A stretch of DNA of 64,000 nt from Enterobacteriaceae bacterium LSJC7 (GTDB lineage: Bacteria; Pseudomonadota; Gammaproteobacteria; Enterobacterales; Enterobacteriaceae). Location: the NCBI GenBank assembly GCA_000302695.1, contig AMFN01000003.1, forward strand, positions 992,001 to 1,056,000, written 5' to 3'. Numbering within the stretch: the stretch's first letter is position 1; each line of letters begins with the position of its first letter. Below, one piece after another: positions 1 through 11,553 of this stretch. Both the position numbers and the translations under genes were made by a program. The notes under the pieces were generated by a model, which was not told where the DNA came from, did not search any database, and saw only the letters and a program-made list of their open reading frames with translations.

Positions 1-1365
1 TGACGATGCCGCACCGCCGCCCAGACCAATGTTCATCGCCGGACCGCCCAGTACAATCAGCTTCGCACCAGGCGGGATTTCGCCTTTCTGCACGTGATCA
101 GCACGAATGTTACCGATACCGCCTGCCAGCATGATGGGTTTGTGATAGCCGCGCAGCTCGCAGCCATTGTGGCTGTCCACCTGCTCTTCATAGGTACGGA
201 AATAGCCGTTCAGCGCCGGACGACCAAATTCGTTGTTAAACGCAGCGCCGCCAAGCGGGCCTTCTGTCATGATATCCAGAGCGGACACAATACGTTCAGG
301 GCAGCCAAAGTCCTGCTCCCACGGCTGCTCAAAGCCCGGAATACGCAGGTTAGAGACAGAGAAACCCACCAGCCCGGCTTTCGGTTTAGCACCGCGCCCG
401 GTTGCGCCTTCATCGCGAATTTCTCCGCCGGAGCCGGTTGCCGCGCCCGGCCACGGTGAAATGGCGGTCGGGTGATTGTGGGTTTCGACTTTCATCAGGA
501 TGTGCGCTGGCTCCTGGTGCCAGGCGTAACGGTCACCCTCGGCATCGGCAAAGAAGCGGCCAACCTCAGAGCCTTCCATCACCGCCGCGTTGTCTTTATA
601 GGCTGACAACACAAAGTCCGGGGTCTGTTCGAAGGTGTTTTTAATCATTTTGAACAGCGATTTGGACTGAGCCTCGCCGTCGATAACCCAGTCGGCGTTA
701 AAGATTTTATGGCGGCAATGTTCGGAGTTTGCCTGGGCGAACATATACAGTTCGATATCGTTCGGGTTGCGCCCCAGTCGGGTAAACGCCGCCTGCAGAT
801 AATCAATTTCGTCTTCCGCCAGCGCAAGCCCCAGGCGAATGTTGGCCTCAACCAGTGCTTCACGCCCCTGCCCCAGCAGGTCTACACTCTGAACCGGCAT
901 CGGCTCATGGTAAGCAAACAGCTCCTGCGCCTGTTCAAATGAGCTGAATACGGTTTCCATCATGCGGTCATGCAGCAGCGTGCTAACGGCTTTCAGCTGC
1001 GCTTCGCTGAGCGCATCACCGTGAATGTAGTACGCCACGCCGCGCTCAAGACGTTTAACTTGCGTCAGCGCACAGTTGCGGGCAATGTCGGTTGCTTTAG
1101 AAGACCACGGCGACAGCGTGCCTGGGCGCGGCGTCACCAGAATCAGCGTGCCCTCGGGGGCATTTTCTTCAATGGTTGGGCCGTATTTCAGCAACCGCGT
1201 CAGGCGGGTGCGTGCTTCATCGTCGAGGGGAGCGGTGAGTTCAGCAAAATGCATATACTCTGCGTATATTCCCTTCACCGGCAGTTGGGCCGCCTTAAAA
1301 CTATCCAGAAGTTTGTTAATACGGAAGGTCGACAGGGCGGGCGAACCACGCAGAATTTCCATCAT
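1..1365 (-). CDS. purL: Phosphoribosylformylglycinamidine synthase, N-terminal part (cut by window edge)
   Basis: PurL makes FGAM from FGAR, glutamine and ATP in purine synthesis. Only the first 455 or so codons are here; the rest lies left of position 1. The translation begins [11 protein letters not shown] and carries the PurL segments [13 protein letters not shown] and [18 protein letters not shown] in frame without interruption, and the last codons read the Gly-rich GGAASS stretch. It is divergent from mltF, and its promoter overlaps a PurR box. Two adjacent ATGs exist; 1365 matches the E. coli MMEIL start. It is host core. Confidence 0.97.
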   Translation of the reverse strand, partial: MMEILRGSPALSTFRINKLLDSFKAAQLPVKGIYAEYMHFAELTAPLDDEARTRLTRLLKYGPTIEENAPEGTLILVTPRPGTLSPWSSKATDIARNCALTQVKRLERGVAYYIHGDALSEAQLKAVSTLLHDRMMETVFSSFEQAQELFAYHEPMPVQSVDLLGQGREALVEANIRLGLALAEDEIDYLQAAFTRLGRNPNDIELYMFAQANSEHCRHKIFNADWVIDGEAQSKSLFKMIKNTFEQTPDFVLSAYKDNAAVMEGSEVGRFFADAEGDRYAWHQEPAHILMKVETHNHPTAISPWPGAATGSGGEIRDEGATGRGAKPKAGLVGFSVSNLRIPGFEQPWEQDFGCPERIVSALDIMTEGPLGGAAFNNEFGRPALNGYFRTYEEQVDSHNGCELRGYHKPIMLAGGIGNIRADHVQKGEIPPGAKLIVLGGPAMNIGLGGGAASS

Positions 1366-1430
1366 AAGATCTCTCGTCTTCGAAGCGGCTGTATGGCGCC
1401 CTTACGGGCGTCCGGGGGAAAACGGGCGTC

Positions 1431-1469
1431 ATTATAGAGAATCCGCAGCCCCGACGAAACCGTTTGCGT
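1431..1469 (-). promoter_or_regulatory. purL promoter with PurR operator
   Basis: On the minus strand a perfect -10 TATAAT (plus 1431-1436) has a -35-like TTTCGT 17 bp upstream. That -35 is the end of a 16-bp PurR box, ACGCAAACGGTTTCGT (plus 1454-1469), matching the known consensus ACGCAAACGTTTTCNT closely. Position over the -35 fits repression of purL by PurR with hypoxanthine or guanine. A short GC hairpin (GCGCCC-TTAC-GGGCG, about 1397-1411) lies in the leader. Confidence 0.85.
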
Positions 1470-1635
1470 AGAAATAAAATCGTCACACCCTGTATGATAT
1501 TTTGTGCACAAATTGTGCCGCAAGAGTTGCCAGCATACGCATTGTTGAGCAAAATGCTGCTCGCCTTAAACCGTACAATCTGTAGTTCATCATTGTCCCT
1601 TATTGAGATATCAGGCACCGCAGAGATTTAACTTA

Positions 1636-3637
<2,002 letters not shown>

Positions 3638-4273
3638 TTATTCCAGCTGCTGTAGCTCGCCACGCGGTGTGACCCGCCAGCGGTGCTGGCAAAACCACAG
3701 CAGCGGATTATCCTGGTTGCTGTCGCTGTAACCGCTGTATAAGCGCAGCGGCGTACCAATGCGCTGTTCCAGCTGGACAACCTTCTCATGCCCAAGACAG
3801 CGCAGCGTCAACACCCAGCCACCGTAACGGCGCTCAATCTGGCTGGCAATCAGATTGACACGCGGCAGCCACAGTGTGTCGTGGTACACCTGCTCAACCA
3901 GCCGCTGCGGTGAGCCGGTAATGAGCCAGACGCTGGCGTCGGTACTAAAAAGGTAGTTATCGAGTCGCGCCTGCACCACGGGAAATGCCGTCACATTGGC
4001 GCGAAACCACGCCACAAACGCCTGCTCCAGCGATTTAAGCCGCGCCTCGCTGTGCCCAAAGGTACAGGCCCACAGCAGCAGACTCATCGGCCAGCGGGCG
4101 GCGCGTCCGTGTATCAGCAGCCCCAGTCCAATGACCGGCAGAAGCGGCAGCACCAGTACGACATTCACCGGCTGGCGGCGCAACAACCAGCGCAAAAACG
4201 TGCCAAACATATCCTCCTGATGCAGCGTGCCATCAAGGTCGAAAAATACTACGCGTTGTTCATCACTGGGCAA
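3638..4273 (-). CDS. pgpC: Phosphatidylglycerophosphatase C
   Basis: This 211-aa HAD-family phosphatase, known as YfhB in E. coli, dephosphorylates phosphatidylglycerophosphate at the inner membrane. Visible features are the HAD nucleophile motif VVFFDLDGTLHQ at the N-terminus, a hydrophobic segment VLVLPLLPVIGLGLLI at about residues 40-55, motif II LITGSP near residue 125, and the C-terminal YSDSNQDNPLL acidic motif. It nearly abuts tadA on the same strand (60 bp gap). Confidence 0.94.
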   Translation of the reverse strand: MPSDEQRVVFFDLDGTLHQEDMFGTFLRWLLRRQPVNVVLVLPLLPVIGLGLLIHGRAARWPMSLLLWACTFGHSEARLKSLEQAFVAWFRANVTAFPVVQARLDNYLFSTDASVWLITGSPQRLVEQVYHDTLWLPRVNLIASQIERRYGGWVLTLRCLGHEKVVQLEQRIGTPLRLYSGYSDSNQDNPLLWFCQHRWRVTPRGELQQLE

Positions 4274-4393
4274 ACCGTTACTCCTGGGCAGTTACTCTCT
4301 GTTAACGGAAAATCGACGATGACGATAATCAGGTAAACCGATACGACATCACTTTAGCGCAAACAAAGGCAGCCGCTAGCGCCATGATCTCTG

Positions 4394-5287
4394 TCAGGCC
4401 TGTAGCGCTGCACGCAGATAACCACGGTGGGCGGCCAGGCGCGCCTGTGCCTGCGCAGCGTCCAGCCCGGTCAGTACCATCAGAATGGCCGGCTTCACTT
4501 CATAGCCGGTTTGCTCCAGTACCGCTTGCGCGTCTTCACGCGCGGCACCGGTTGCCTCCATCACCATACGACAGGCGCGGTCCACCAGCTTAACGTTGGT
4601 GGCTTTCATATCGACCATCAGGTTCTGATAAACTTTGCCGAATTTCACCATCGCACCGGTGGAAATCATATTCAGCACCAGCTTTTGCGCCGTGCCAGAC
4701 TTCAGGCGTGTGGAGCCAGTGAGCGCCTCCGGGCCAACTACCGGCGAAATTGCAATGTCAGCCGCCTGCGCTACCGGGGAGTTCGGGTTACAGGACACCG
4801 CAACGGTGCAGCAGCCGCAGCTACGTGCGTACTCAAGGCCACCAATCACATACGGCGTACGCCCCGATGCCGCCAGCCCCACCACCACATCGTGCGCCTG
4901 GAGCTCCAGCGCCTTAAGATCATCAACACCCAACTGTGGATTATCTTCAGCTCCTTCGACCGCCTTAAGTAGCGCACCGGGCCCACCGGCAATCAACCCA
5001 ACCACCAGATCAGGCGGCACACCAAAGGTCGGCGGACATTCAGCAGCATCAAGCACCCCCAGCCGCCCGCTGGTCCCGGCCCCCATGTAAATGATGCGCC
5101 CACCGGCAAGCAGCGCATCGGCTGCTGCATCCACCGCCTGCGCCACCGCAGGCAGCGTGGCGTTGACCGCCTGAGCAACCAGTGCATCCTGCTCGTTGAA
5201 GCGCGTCACCATCTCCAGCGTGGAGAGTGCATCCAGGTCCATGGTTTGAGGATTTCGGGTTTCAGAAACCAGTACGCCGAGATTCAT
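4394..5287 (-). CDS. murQ: N-acetylmuramic acid 6-phosphate etherase
   Basis: MurQ splits N-acetylmuramic acid 6-phosphate into GlcNAc-6-phosphate and D-lactate during cell-wall recycling. The 297-aa protein has the SIS-domain motif [20 protein letters not shown], which contains the catalytic Glu, and a C-terminal UBA-like helical region. The E. coli K-12 yfhH locus lacks it; here it is divergent from yfhH, so the RpiR-type product of that gene is its likely regulator. No murP transporter gene is in view. Confidence 0.95.
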   Translation of the reverse strand: MNLGVLVSETRNPQTMDLDALSTLEMVTRFNEQDALVAQAVNATLPAVAQAVDAAADALLAGGRIIYMGAGTSGRLGVLDAAECPPTFGVPPDLVVGLIAGGPGALLKAVEGAEDNPQLGVDDLKALELQAHDVVVGLAASGRTPYVIGGLEYARSCGCCTVAVSCNPNSPVAQAADIAISPVVGPEALTGSTRLKSGTAQKLVLNMISTGAMVKFGKVYQNLMVDMKATNVKLVDRACRMVMEATGAAREDAQAVLEQTGYEVKPAILMVLTGLDAAQAQARLAAHRGYLRAALQA

Positions 5288-5299
5288 TACTACACCTCT

Positions 5300-5345
5300 G
5301 AATATTTAATTCGATTTGATGAGGTTATAATGGAATATTAAATTC
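5300..5345. promoter_or_regulatory. Divergent murQ/yfhH control region with paired 13-bp repeats
   Basis: Two near-identical 13-mers, GAATATTTAATTC (5300-5312) and GAATATTAAATTC (5333-5345), sit 33 bp apart between the divergent genes, each itself a GAAT-N5-ATTC inverted repeat. A TATAAT (5326-5331) lies directly against the second. This is the expected layout of an operator pair for the RpiR-type regulator YfhH. The binding assignment is inference. Confidence 0.6.
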
Positions 5346-5412
5346 AAACAGGCGAGTGTTATTCCCACCCTTTTGGCAACGATTTGCAGAGACTGACAAC
5401 AGGAGAACGGCG

Positions 5413-6255
5413 GTGAACTGTTTGCTATGCATCCGCCAGCGCTATTCAATGCTGGCACAAAGCGACCGAAAACTGGCGGATTACCTGCTGGAGCACACCG
5501 AGCGTGCGCGCCATCTCAGTTCACAGCAGCTGGCAGCGGAGGTTGGGGTGAGTCAGTCAAGCGTGGTGAAGTTTGCCCAGAAGCTGGGCTATAAAGGATT
5601 TCCGGCGCTGAAGCTGGCGTTAAGCGACGCGCTGGCGAGTGGCTCACGTCCGGTACCGGTACATAACGAAATACTGGCTAACGATCCGCTGAAACGTGTG
5701 GGAGAGAAGCTACTGGAAGAGAAACTGGCCGCGATGACGGCAAGCCTGGATATCAACGGTGAAGAGAAGTTAGTGCAGGCCGCAACGCTGCTGGGCAACG
5801 CGCGGCGTATTTTGTTAGTGGGGATTGGCGCTTCCGGGCTGGTCGCGAAGAATCTCGCCTGGAAGCTAATGAAAATTGGCGTGAATGCAGTGGCCGAACA
5901 GGATACGCACGCCCTGCTGGCCACGGCGCAGGCGATGAATGAAAAGGATGTACTGCTCGCCATTTCCCACTCCGGCGAACGACGTGAGATAAACCTGGCG
6001 GCAGATGAAGCGCTGCGCGTCGGTGCCAAAATCCTCGCCATAACTGGCTTTACTCCTAACGCCCTACAGCAGCGCGCCAGCCATTGTCTGTACACCATTG
6101 CCGAGGAGCAGGCGACGCGAAGCGCCGCCATTTCCTCCACCAGCGCTCAACTGTTACTGACCGACCTGCTGTTTATGGCGCTGGTGCAGCAGGATCTGGA
6201 GCATGCGCCAGGGCGGATAAGGCACAGTGAGGAGCTGGTGAGGAGATTGGAGTGA
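5413..6255 (+). CDS. yfhH: RpiR/MurR-family regulator YfhH
   Basis: The 280-aa protein has an N-terminal HTH_6 domain (QQLAAEVGVSQSSVVKFAQK, about residues 36-55) and a C-terminal SIS sugar-phosphate-binding domain (LLVGIGASGLVAKNLAWKL, about 135-153). GTG 5413, preceded by AGGAGAACGGCG, gives the E. coli YfhH-like start VNCLL.IRQRY; an in-frame ATG at 5356 would extend it by 19 codons. With murQ divergent, N-acetylmuramate-6-phosphate is a plausible effector by analogy with MurR, but that is inferred. It is the last host gene before the tailocin. Confidence 0.9.
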   Translation: MNCLLCIRQRYSMLAQSDRKLADYLLEHTERARHLSSQQLAAEVGVSQSSVVKFAQKLGYKGFPALKLALSDALASGSRPVPVHNEILANDPLKRVGEKLLEEKLAAMTASLDINGEEKLVQAATLLGNARRILLVGIGASGLVAKNLAWKLMKIGVNAVAEQDTHALLATAQAMNEKDVLLAISHSGERREINLAADEALRVGAKILAITGFTPNALQQRASHCLYTIAEEQATRSAAISSTSAQLLLTDLLFMALVQQDLEHAPGRIRHSEELVRRLE

Positions 6256-6307
6256 AGAGGCCGACGTCAGGTATGAAAAACGTACAATCCTAACGTAATA
6301 TCAACAC

Positions 6308-6742
6308 TCAGGCTGGTAGTTGCGGCCAGTCGATATCCGGAGCGGTATCCGTATCAACTCTGTAAAGCAGAATGCTGTAGCGCTCCCATTGCTCAAGAAG
6401 CGTAATCTCTTCCTTGCTCGCCATATCAAGCTTTACCGCTCTTTCTAACACTAAAATTGTATCTCGCGCTTCCTGCATGAGCCTGTCTTTTTGAGCAACA
6501 GCGCCCCGCACTAGAGCCTCTGGTGTTGGCGGCGGAGGTTCAGAAAGTGCCGGTTGACCACTTTCATCCGGCGCAATGCATTTTCCTGCACTCTGCCCCG
6601 CTAAAAGAGCCGCATACGTTTCATCCTCTAATGCAATGACATCATCAGGCCATGCCCCCGCTGACATATAGTCAGCTTCTAATGAGGCCGGATAAAAGGC
6701 ATTATTCCTGGCGCTGTAATAGTAATTAGTGTTCTTTTCCAT
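6308..6742 (-). CDS. Tail fibre assembly protein (Tfa-like chaperone)
   Basis: A 144-aa protein directly downstream of fibre gene 1. It has the usual Tfa layout: an N-terminal region opening with YYSARNNAFYPASLEADY, the AWPDDVIALEDE segment, then a Pro-rich link (SEPPPPTPEALV) and a helical C-terminus (LMQEARDTILVLERAVKLD). Such proteins help the fibre C-terminus trimerise and are normally specific to the adjacent fibre. It resembles the chaperone of the second element at 24868 in plan (same AWPdD and PPP segments). It is the last tailocin gene and is convergent with yfhH. Confidence 0.85.
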   Translation of the reverse strand: MEKNTNYYYSARNNAFYPASLEADYMSAGAWPDDVIALEDETYAALLAGQSAGKCIAPDESGQPALSEPPPPTPEALVRGAVAQKDRLMQEARDTILVLERAVKLDMASKEEITLLEQWERYSILLYRVDTDTAPDIDWPQLPA

Positions 6743-6744
6743 TA

Positions 6745-8286
6745 TTAATACCCCACCGCATACCAGTAGACACCTTTAGCCGTAACCGGCCTGCCTGCCG
6801 AGTCAGAAAGACCATATCCAAACTGTGAGTTTGATTTAATCTCACCTGCGGAGGACAGGACATTCGAAGACGTTATTGCCGAGCCATAAATCGGGTAAAC
6901 CTGAAGTGAAGCAAATACCGACGGAAATGCAATTGGTAGAGTCACGTTGTAATACCGATCATCACTGCCGCCAGTTGCCCTTCCCCACATAAAGATCATT
7001 CCAGTTGATGTGTCTTTGAACCAGCCATTGACAGCCTTGCCGATAGTATTTTTGGCCTGGTAGCGTGTATCAAAGTTTGAGTAATTGGTGGGTGTTACTG
7101 TTCCATTGATCCGCATGTCGCTACTGGCTACAATTGGAAAAGAATTGGCCGAAACTAAATTCACCTGACCACTTTCTTTTAACTCAATCCTATTGTTACC
7201 GCCTTTATAGTTATTTAATACAGTATCATTATTACTACGACTACCTTTCCCGACATACCACGTATTTGCCCCATCCACATCACGTGAAATAATATAGGAT
7301 GCATGGCCAGAGGTTTTTAAATTTAACCTGATTGCCTCGCTATCTGCATTGACCGTCAGTGCACCTGAAAGAGTGCCGCCTGACAATGGTAAGGCTCCAA
7401 CATCTGAAGCTGTCGGCTTATAGCTACTCGAATATCCTGAATACCAAATCACTTGAGAAGCGTTAGTATAGGTATTGTTGACAAGTGCATACCACTGTCT
7501 CGTATTCGTCCAGGCATAAACCCAGCTACTGCTGGTATAAACAGCAATGACCAGTACCCCCATTATCGAGTTACCTGAACCAACTGGCGCACCAATCGTT
7601 GGATTTGAGGTGCCATCACCATTCATAGTGTAGAAGCCACTACCCAACTTGACGGCTTCAAGAATATTGGTTAAGCACGTATGGGTACCACGTGCACCAG
7701 CGCCAAAATCACCGACTTTTAATAAGCGCCCGCTGGTGATATCGGTTGAACTCGTCGTCACTGTTGCCGTTGCGGCATTGCCAAGCCCCAGATTATTTCT
7801 TGATACTGCCTTATCCGTTAAATCCGATAAATTATTCCCACGCTGCGCCGCGTTAACAATACGGCTATCATTTCCTGCAGCTACCGTTCCACTTGTCGTC
7901 CCCACATTCTGGACCGCTGCACCTTTTAATCCAAGATTACCGCGCGCTGTTGCGGTATTTGCAACATCACTCAGATTAGATGTTGACTTCAAGTATCGCC
8001 CATCCAACTGACTGGTGGCATTATTCAGCAGTGCCTTTGTCAGCGTATCGCGAAGTTTTTCAAGATCTCCGTCATCTGCCACGTTATCGCCAGATTTATC
8101 AGCCATAAACTGCGCTAACACAGCTGCAATCGTGGACGCCTGACGCCAGACTTTATTTAACTGCTCGCTACGGGCAATACCCGAACGGAACCCCTCATTA
8201 ACAGCCTCAAGTTCTTCATATTCATTTTGCGAAAGTACATTTGCATCCTTGCCAATAGCAAATGCTTTAAAATCATTTACCGACAT
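6745..8286 (-). CDS. Tailocin tail fibre 1
   Basis: The open frame runs to 8403, but ATG 8286 follows a strong AGGAGG site and begins the conserved docking domain (MSVNDFKAFA), giving 513 aa. Residues 1-95 closely match the start of fibre 2 (shared GIARSEQLNKVWRQAS). Then come a repetitive Asn/Thr-rich shaft, a pyocin-knob-like segment (about 230-320) and a C-terminal domain of the type ending many Enterobacteriaceae fibres (TSTGMIFMWGRATGG to GVYWYAVGY). The C-terminal half should decide target binding. It is followed by its chaperone gene. Confidence 0.85.
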   Translation of the reverse strand: MSVNDFKAFAIGKDANVLSQNEYEELEAVNEGFRSGIARSEQLNKVWRQASTIAAVLAQFMADKSGDNVADDGDLEKLRDTLTKALLNNATSQLDGRYLKSTSNLSDVANTATARGNLGLKGAAVQNVGTTSGTVAAGNDSRIVNAAQRGNNLSDLTDKAVSRNNLGLGNAATATVTTSSTDITSGRLLKVGDFGAGARGTHTCLTNILEAVKLGSGFYTMNGDGTSNPTIGAPVGSGNSIMGVLVIAVYTSSSWVYAWTNTRQWYALVNNTYTNASQVIWYSGYSSSYKPTASDVGALPLSGGTLSGALTVNADSEAIRLNLKTSGHASYIISRDVDGANTWYVGKGSRSNNDTVLNNYKGGNNRIELKESGQVNLVSANSFPIVASSDMRINGTVTPTNYSNFDTRYQAKNTIGKAVNGWFKDTSTGMIFMWGRATGGSDDRYYNVTLPIAFPSVFASLQVYPIYGSAITSSNVLSSAGEIKSNSQFGYGLSDSAGRPVTAKGVYWYAVGY

Positions 8287-8682
8287 AATTAAAACCTCCT
8301 GACTGACAACGTAAATCTCAGAGAAAGAACCGCTTGCATGATATAACACCCACGAGCAATAAAAAGATATAACAAAAAAAACCGGCGCTCGCCATACATT
8401 CATTACAAAAAAATTATAGATTTAATATTGAATTTTACGCCCACAATTTAATCAATAGAGAACAGAAGAAATACAAGTAGAAAAAAGAAAAAATCACTCA
8501 ACACCATATAATAAAAAGTAAGAAAAAATTGTTTTACAATAAGTCATTATCGTTCAACACTTGGCTCTGCTAAAATCTCAGCGCACTCCAGGAGGCTTCC
8601 CAGTCATATAATCATTTATTATTGCAAAAAATCAATTGCCCCTCTGAAAAAGAGCAGCGGGCAAACCTGTCAAAATTAGCCA
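8287..8682 (-). other. AT-rich gap between the two fibre genes, with a terminator-like hairpin
   Basis: About 395 bp without a credible gene and much richer in A+T than the fibres. Just after fibre 2 (plus 8624-8664) the minus strand can form TTGCCC(GCTG)CTCT-loop-AGAGGGGCAA, followed by TTGATTTTTTG, a terminator-like structure. The remaining part up to the AGGAGG site of fibre 1 shows no clear promoter. It may allow unequal expression of the two fibres. I see no recombination site or inverted repeat large enough for cassette inversion. Confidence 0.55.
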
Positions 8683-9786
8683 TTAAGATATTCGGTACCA
8701 TGCCATCAGCTTGACATAAGAGTTTATGGTTGAAACGGCAACAGCTTGCCCCGTATTTCCTGTTGTGCCGGATACGCTATGTGTATGAGCGCCAATAGCC
8801 ACGGTATGCGTATGAGCGCCAACAGTAACGCTATGTGAATGCGCCCCCATAGCAATAGTATGAGAATGTGCTCCCATAGCTAATGTATGGGTATGCGCAC
8901 CGTCGGTTGAAGAATACGCAGTAAAATAGTTGGAGACATATCTACTTCCGGATAGCGATACACCGGCATTTTTAGCACCACTCCAAACAGGAGTGTTGCT
9001 ACCATCATAGGAAACGGAGGTCAAATGCCTGTGTGCCCCTGAACTACTTGATGTTTTAGTACCGTAATCAAAAGAACTGGAGGTTTTTGTTCCCAGATCG
9101 GTTGTTGAGGTCGTTTTTGTCCCATAATCAAACGAATTAGATGCTTTCGTACCATAGTCATAAGAGCCAGATGTTGCAGAAAAACTATGAGAGTGGGCGG
9201 GCAGGTTTGCAGTTGAAATAACGACGGAGTCAGCCCCACCAGTAGTCAGAACATCGGTTCCACTATTGTTCGCCAGGCGTACCGTTTTATTTTCATCAAG
9301 ATAACGCCAGGTCGTTCCCGGAAATAATGTATTTGGGTTTTTATTCTGCGCAAACCACATCACCACTCCAACAGGATAAATCGTATCCAGGCTACGAGTG
9401 AGTGCATTTTTTACAGCCTTAGGGGTCGCCGCTACACTCTCACTGTTACTATCCGTTGAATTGCTAAGTTTCGTTATCCCAGAAATTGACAGTGATGCTT
9501 CAGGAATAGCCTCAGCAGCGGTCGTTAAAAGCGCAGATTTTAATTTGTTCTGAAGCGCAGCGACATTACCATCATCAACAACATCCTCACCATTAGTTTC
9601 AGCAATAAAACCAGCAACGACATGGGCAATTGCACTCGCCTGGCGCCATACCTTATTAAGCTGCTCACTGCGGGCAATACCGGTTTCAAACCCCACGTCA
9701 CGAGCCGCCATTTCATCGTATTCTGCCTGGGAAATCACATTGGCATTTTCGCCAGTTGCGAATGCCTTAAATTCATTTACGGGCAT
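8683..9786 (-). CDS. Tailocin tail fibre 2 with collar-like domain and HxH repeats
   Basis: ATG 9786, after GGAGGACAACG, gives 367 aa. Residues 1-95 are the same docking domain as fibre 1. A collar-type segment follows (YPVGVVMWFAQNKNPNTLFPGTTW). The C-terminal third has two repeat blocks: a DYGTK/DLGTK repeat (about 210-250) and five successive GAH[ST]H[ST] units (about 300-345). HxH motifs bind iron in the T4 long-tail-fibre tip. The gene overlaps the upstream tail gene by 14 bp. The frame is intact to its natural stop. Confidence 0.85.
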   Translation of the reverse strand: MPVNEFKAFATGENANVISQAEYDEMAARDVGFETGIARSEQLNKVWRQASAIAHVVAGFIAETNGEDVVDDGNVAALQNKLKSALLTTAAEAIPEASLSISGITKLSNSTDSNSESVAATPKAVKNALTRSLDTIYPVGVVMWFAQNKNPNTLFPGTTWRYLDENKTVRLANNSGTDVLTTGGADSVVISTANLPAHSHSFSATSGSYDYGTKASNSFDYGTKTTSTTDLGTKTSSSFDYGTKTSSSSGAHRHLTSVSYDGSNTPVWSGAKNAGVSLSGSRYVSNYFTAYSSTDGAHTHTLAMGAHSHTIAMGAHSHSVTVGAHTHTVAIGAHTHSVSGTTGNTGQAVAVSTINSYVKLMAWYRIS

Positions 9787-10363
9787 CGTTGTCCTCCGTA
9801 ATCTCATAAATAATACCAATACCAGCGGGCTTAATCGCAAGATATCCCTGGCGAATAATCTCTTTGGTCATGGAAGAAATGGCCTTACCGTGAACGGACA
9901 CCATCATTGTCATATCCTGGTTATCACGCACGCTAATCTGAATATCGCCCTTCGGCCAGATACTTTGCAAAATGGCAGGTAGCGTTTCCATAGTGCCGTC
10001 CCAGTTATTTGCCCCGACTTTAGCGCGTAGTACCATACGATAATTTTCATCGTCTAAATCGACATAACCAAAATCCGCGTCGTAGCGGTTCTTCCAGTAA
10101 CCGTAATCAAATCCCAGTGGCTCATTGTCAAAGGTGAAAAAGTAGTCGTCGATAGGTGCTACGATCGTGCGTCCCTGACCAATCCACAATCCCAGCACGT
10201 CAAGCTGTTTGCCCACGGCACGGTCAAGGTCAAATACTGGCACCAGCGCAGCACTGCGGCTCTGCTGAGTGCTAAACGCCAGCCCCAGCGCTTCAACGGT
10301 CGCCAGAAACTTCGGTGCCTCACGCTGTGCGGATGGGATAAGCGTACTGTATCGGTTACTCAT
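9773..10363 (-). CDS. Tail protein, YmfQ/Mu gp48-like (baseplate-to-fibre)
   Basis: This 196-aa protein lies between baseplate J and the fibre, the place held by Mu gp48/YmfQ-type and P2 I-type proteins. It has the typical region MSNRYSTLIPSAQREAPKFL, then LDVLGLWIGQGRTIV and YRMVLRAKVGANNWDGT, which recur in contractile-tail clusters. It overlaps baseplate J by 4 bp (translational coupling). The function as a link between wedge and fibre is by family and position. Confidence 0.8.
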   Translation of the reverse strand: MSNRYSTLIPSAQREAPKFLATVEALGLAFSTQQSRSAALVPVFDLDRAVGKQLDVLGLWIGQGRTIVAPIDDYFFTFDNEPLGFDYGYWKNRYDADFGYVDLDDENYRMVLRAKVGANNWDGTMETLPAILQSIWPKGDIQISVRDNQDMTMMVSVHGKAISSMTKEIIRQGYLAIKPAGIGIIYEITEDNDARK

Positions 10364-11553
10364 ACACTCACCGTTGTTACCTTCACATTGGCCATCTCAC
10401 TCACCGCCATCTCGTTAAAGGCAATCTCAACGTTCTTCGCGCTGAGCGCACTGGCGTTCACGCCAATCTCCAGCGACAGAATTTCATAGGTATCGCCACC
10501 CTCAGCGTTGCTGAGGCTTGCTGGTTTAAACAGACGAGAGTAATAGAGCACTTCACCAATGGTCAGTCCGTTGATGTAGCTGGCTACCGCCTGAGAAACG
10601 CCGTTGCCAATCTCGGTGGTATAGCCCGTTAGCGGGCGGATTTTGATTTCGGCATAAACCGGTACGCGAGCAGGCCGGAAGAAATGAATCTGTTTACTAT
10701 TTCCCCAGATGTCGGTGACGCTTTCTTTGGTGGTCCCCCAGGTCGGCACGCCAGGCGCCTTTTTCTGGGCGATGGTGTTGGCTATCTGTGCAGAGTCACC
10801 GCCATCAATCACCACGGCGATATTGTGTGCCGGAACGCCGTTCGCGTCGGTTTCATCGGTGTCGTTATCGAGTGTTTTTACCCGCGTCACACCATTAAGA
10901 CTCGCCAGCGCACTGTGTAGCCCTTCCATCACCGAGCGTGACGGCAGTGCGACCGAGAGAGCCTGCCGCTGACGCAACTGCGCATCAGTTTCCACTGGCC
11001 GCCCTTCGGTGGCGGCCACAGGGTTGGTCACGCTCTGCCAGCCCTGGGTGGGTGTCGCTATTTGGCTGATGTCGCCCGGCAGCGCGCTAACGGCACCTCC
11101 AAGCTGACAGGTTGCCGTTGCCGTTGCAGTGCCGTGTAAATCAAGCGTAACCACCGGCGGCAGTAGCCACAGGTTACCTGCGCTGTCGCGCACCTGGCCG
11201 TCGTGAATCAGGGTACCGACACGCCCGGTGAGCAGAAGATCAGCAGTAGAAAAGCTCGCTGCTTTACGGGTAATGCCATTGATTTTCACGTTACGCGACA
11301 GCCCTTCCCCCATCGCTGTGGCAGGACTAAAGGACTGCCAGGCCGCCACGGTCGCATTGTTGCAACCGTGCATAGCGTAGGCAATGAGCGACAGCAGCAC
11401 ACCATCTTTGCTGTCTGGCTCGATATAAATATCAGAGCCGTAAATATCGCGAAAAATGTCTTTCCACAGCCCAAGGATGCTCTGAAAATCCGGTGCACTC
11501 ATGCCGCTTTGTCCGATAACGGGCAGCATTTTGTCGATTACATCTTCATACAT
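10360..11553 (-). CDS. Baseplate J-like wedge protein
   Basis: The 397-aa protein has the baseplate_J layout: an N-terminal SILGLWKDIFRDIYGSDIYIE segment, the middle ETDAQLRQRQALSVALPSRS motif, and a C-terminal region on periplasmic-puncture wedges. It is the main wedge component expected to trigger sheath contraction. It is coupled by overlap to both neighbours (4 bp and 8 bp). Confidence 0.9.
   Translation of the reverse strand: MYEDVIDKMLPVIGQSGMSAPDFQSILGLWKDIFRDIYGSDIYIEPDSKDGVLLSLIAYAMHGCNNATVAAWQSFSPATAMGEGLSRNVKINGITRKAASFSTADLLLTGRVGTLIHDGQVRDSAGNLWLLPPVVTLDLHGTATATATCQLGGAVSALPGDISQIATPTQGWQSVTNPVAATEGRPVETDAQLRQRQALSVALPSRSVMEGLHSALASLNGVTRVKTLDNDTDETDANGVPAHNIAVVIDGGDSAQIANTIAQKKAPGVPTWGTTKESVTDIWGNSKQIHFFRPARVPVYAEIKIRPLTGYTTEIGNGVSQAVASYINGLTIGEVLYYSRLFKPASLSNAEGGDTYEILSLEIGVNASALSAKNVEIAFNEMAVSEMANVKVTTVSV

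Noticed and set aside
1-1365. Several rightward ORFs over purL (for example 94-459 and 970-1437)
   Set aside because: They are antisense shadows of a well-recognised purL reading frame.
6745-9840. Invertible fibre cassette as in carotovoricin or Mu
   Set aside because: Both fibre genes read the same way, no inverted repeats flank them and no DNA invertase gene is present.
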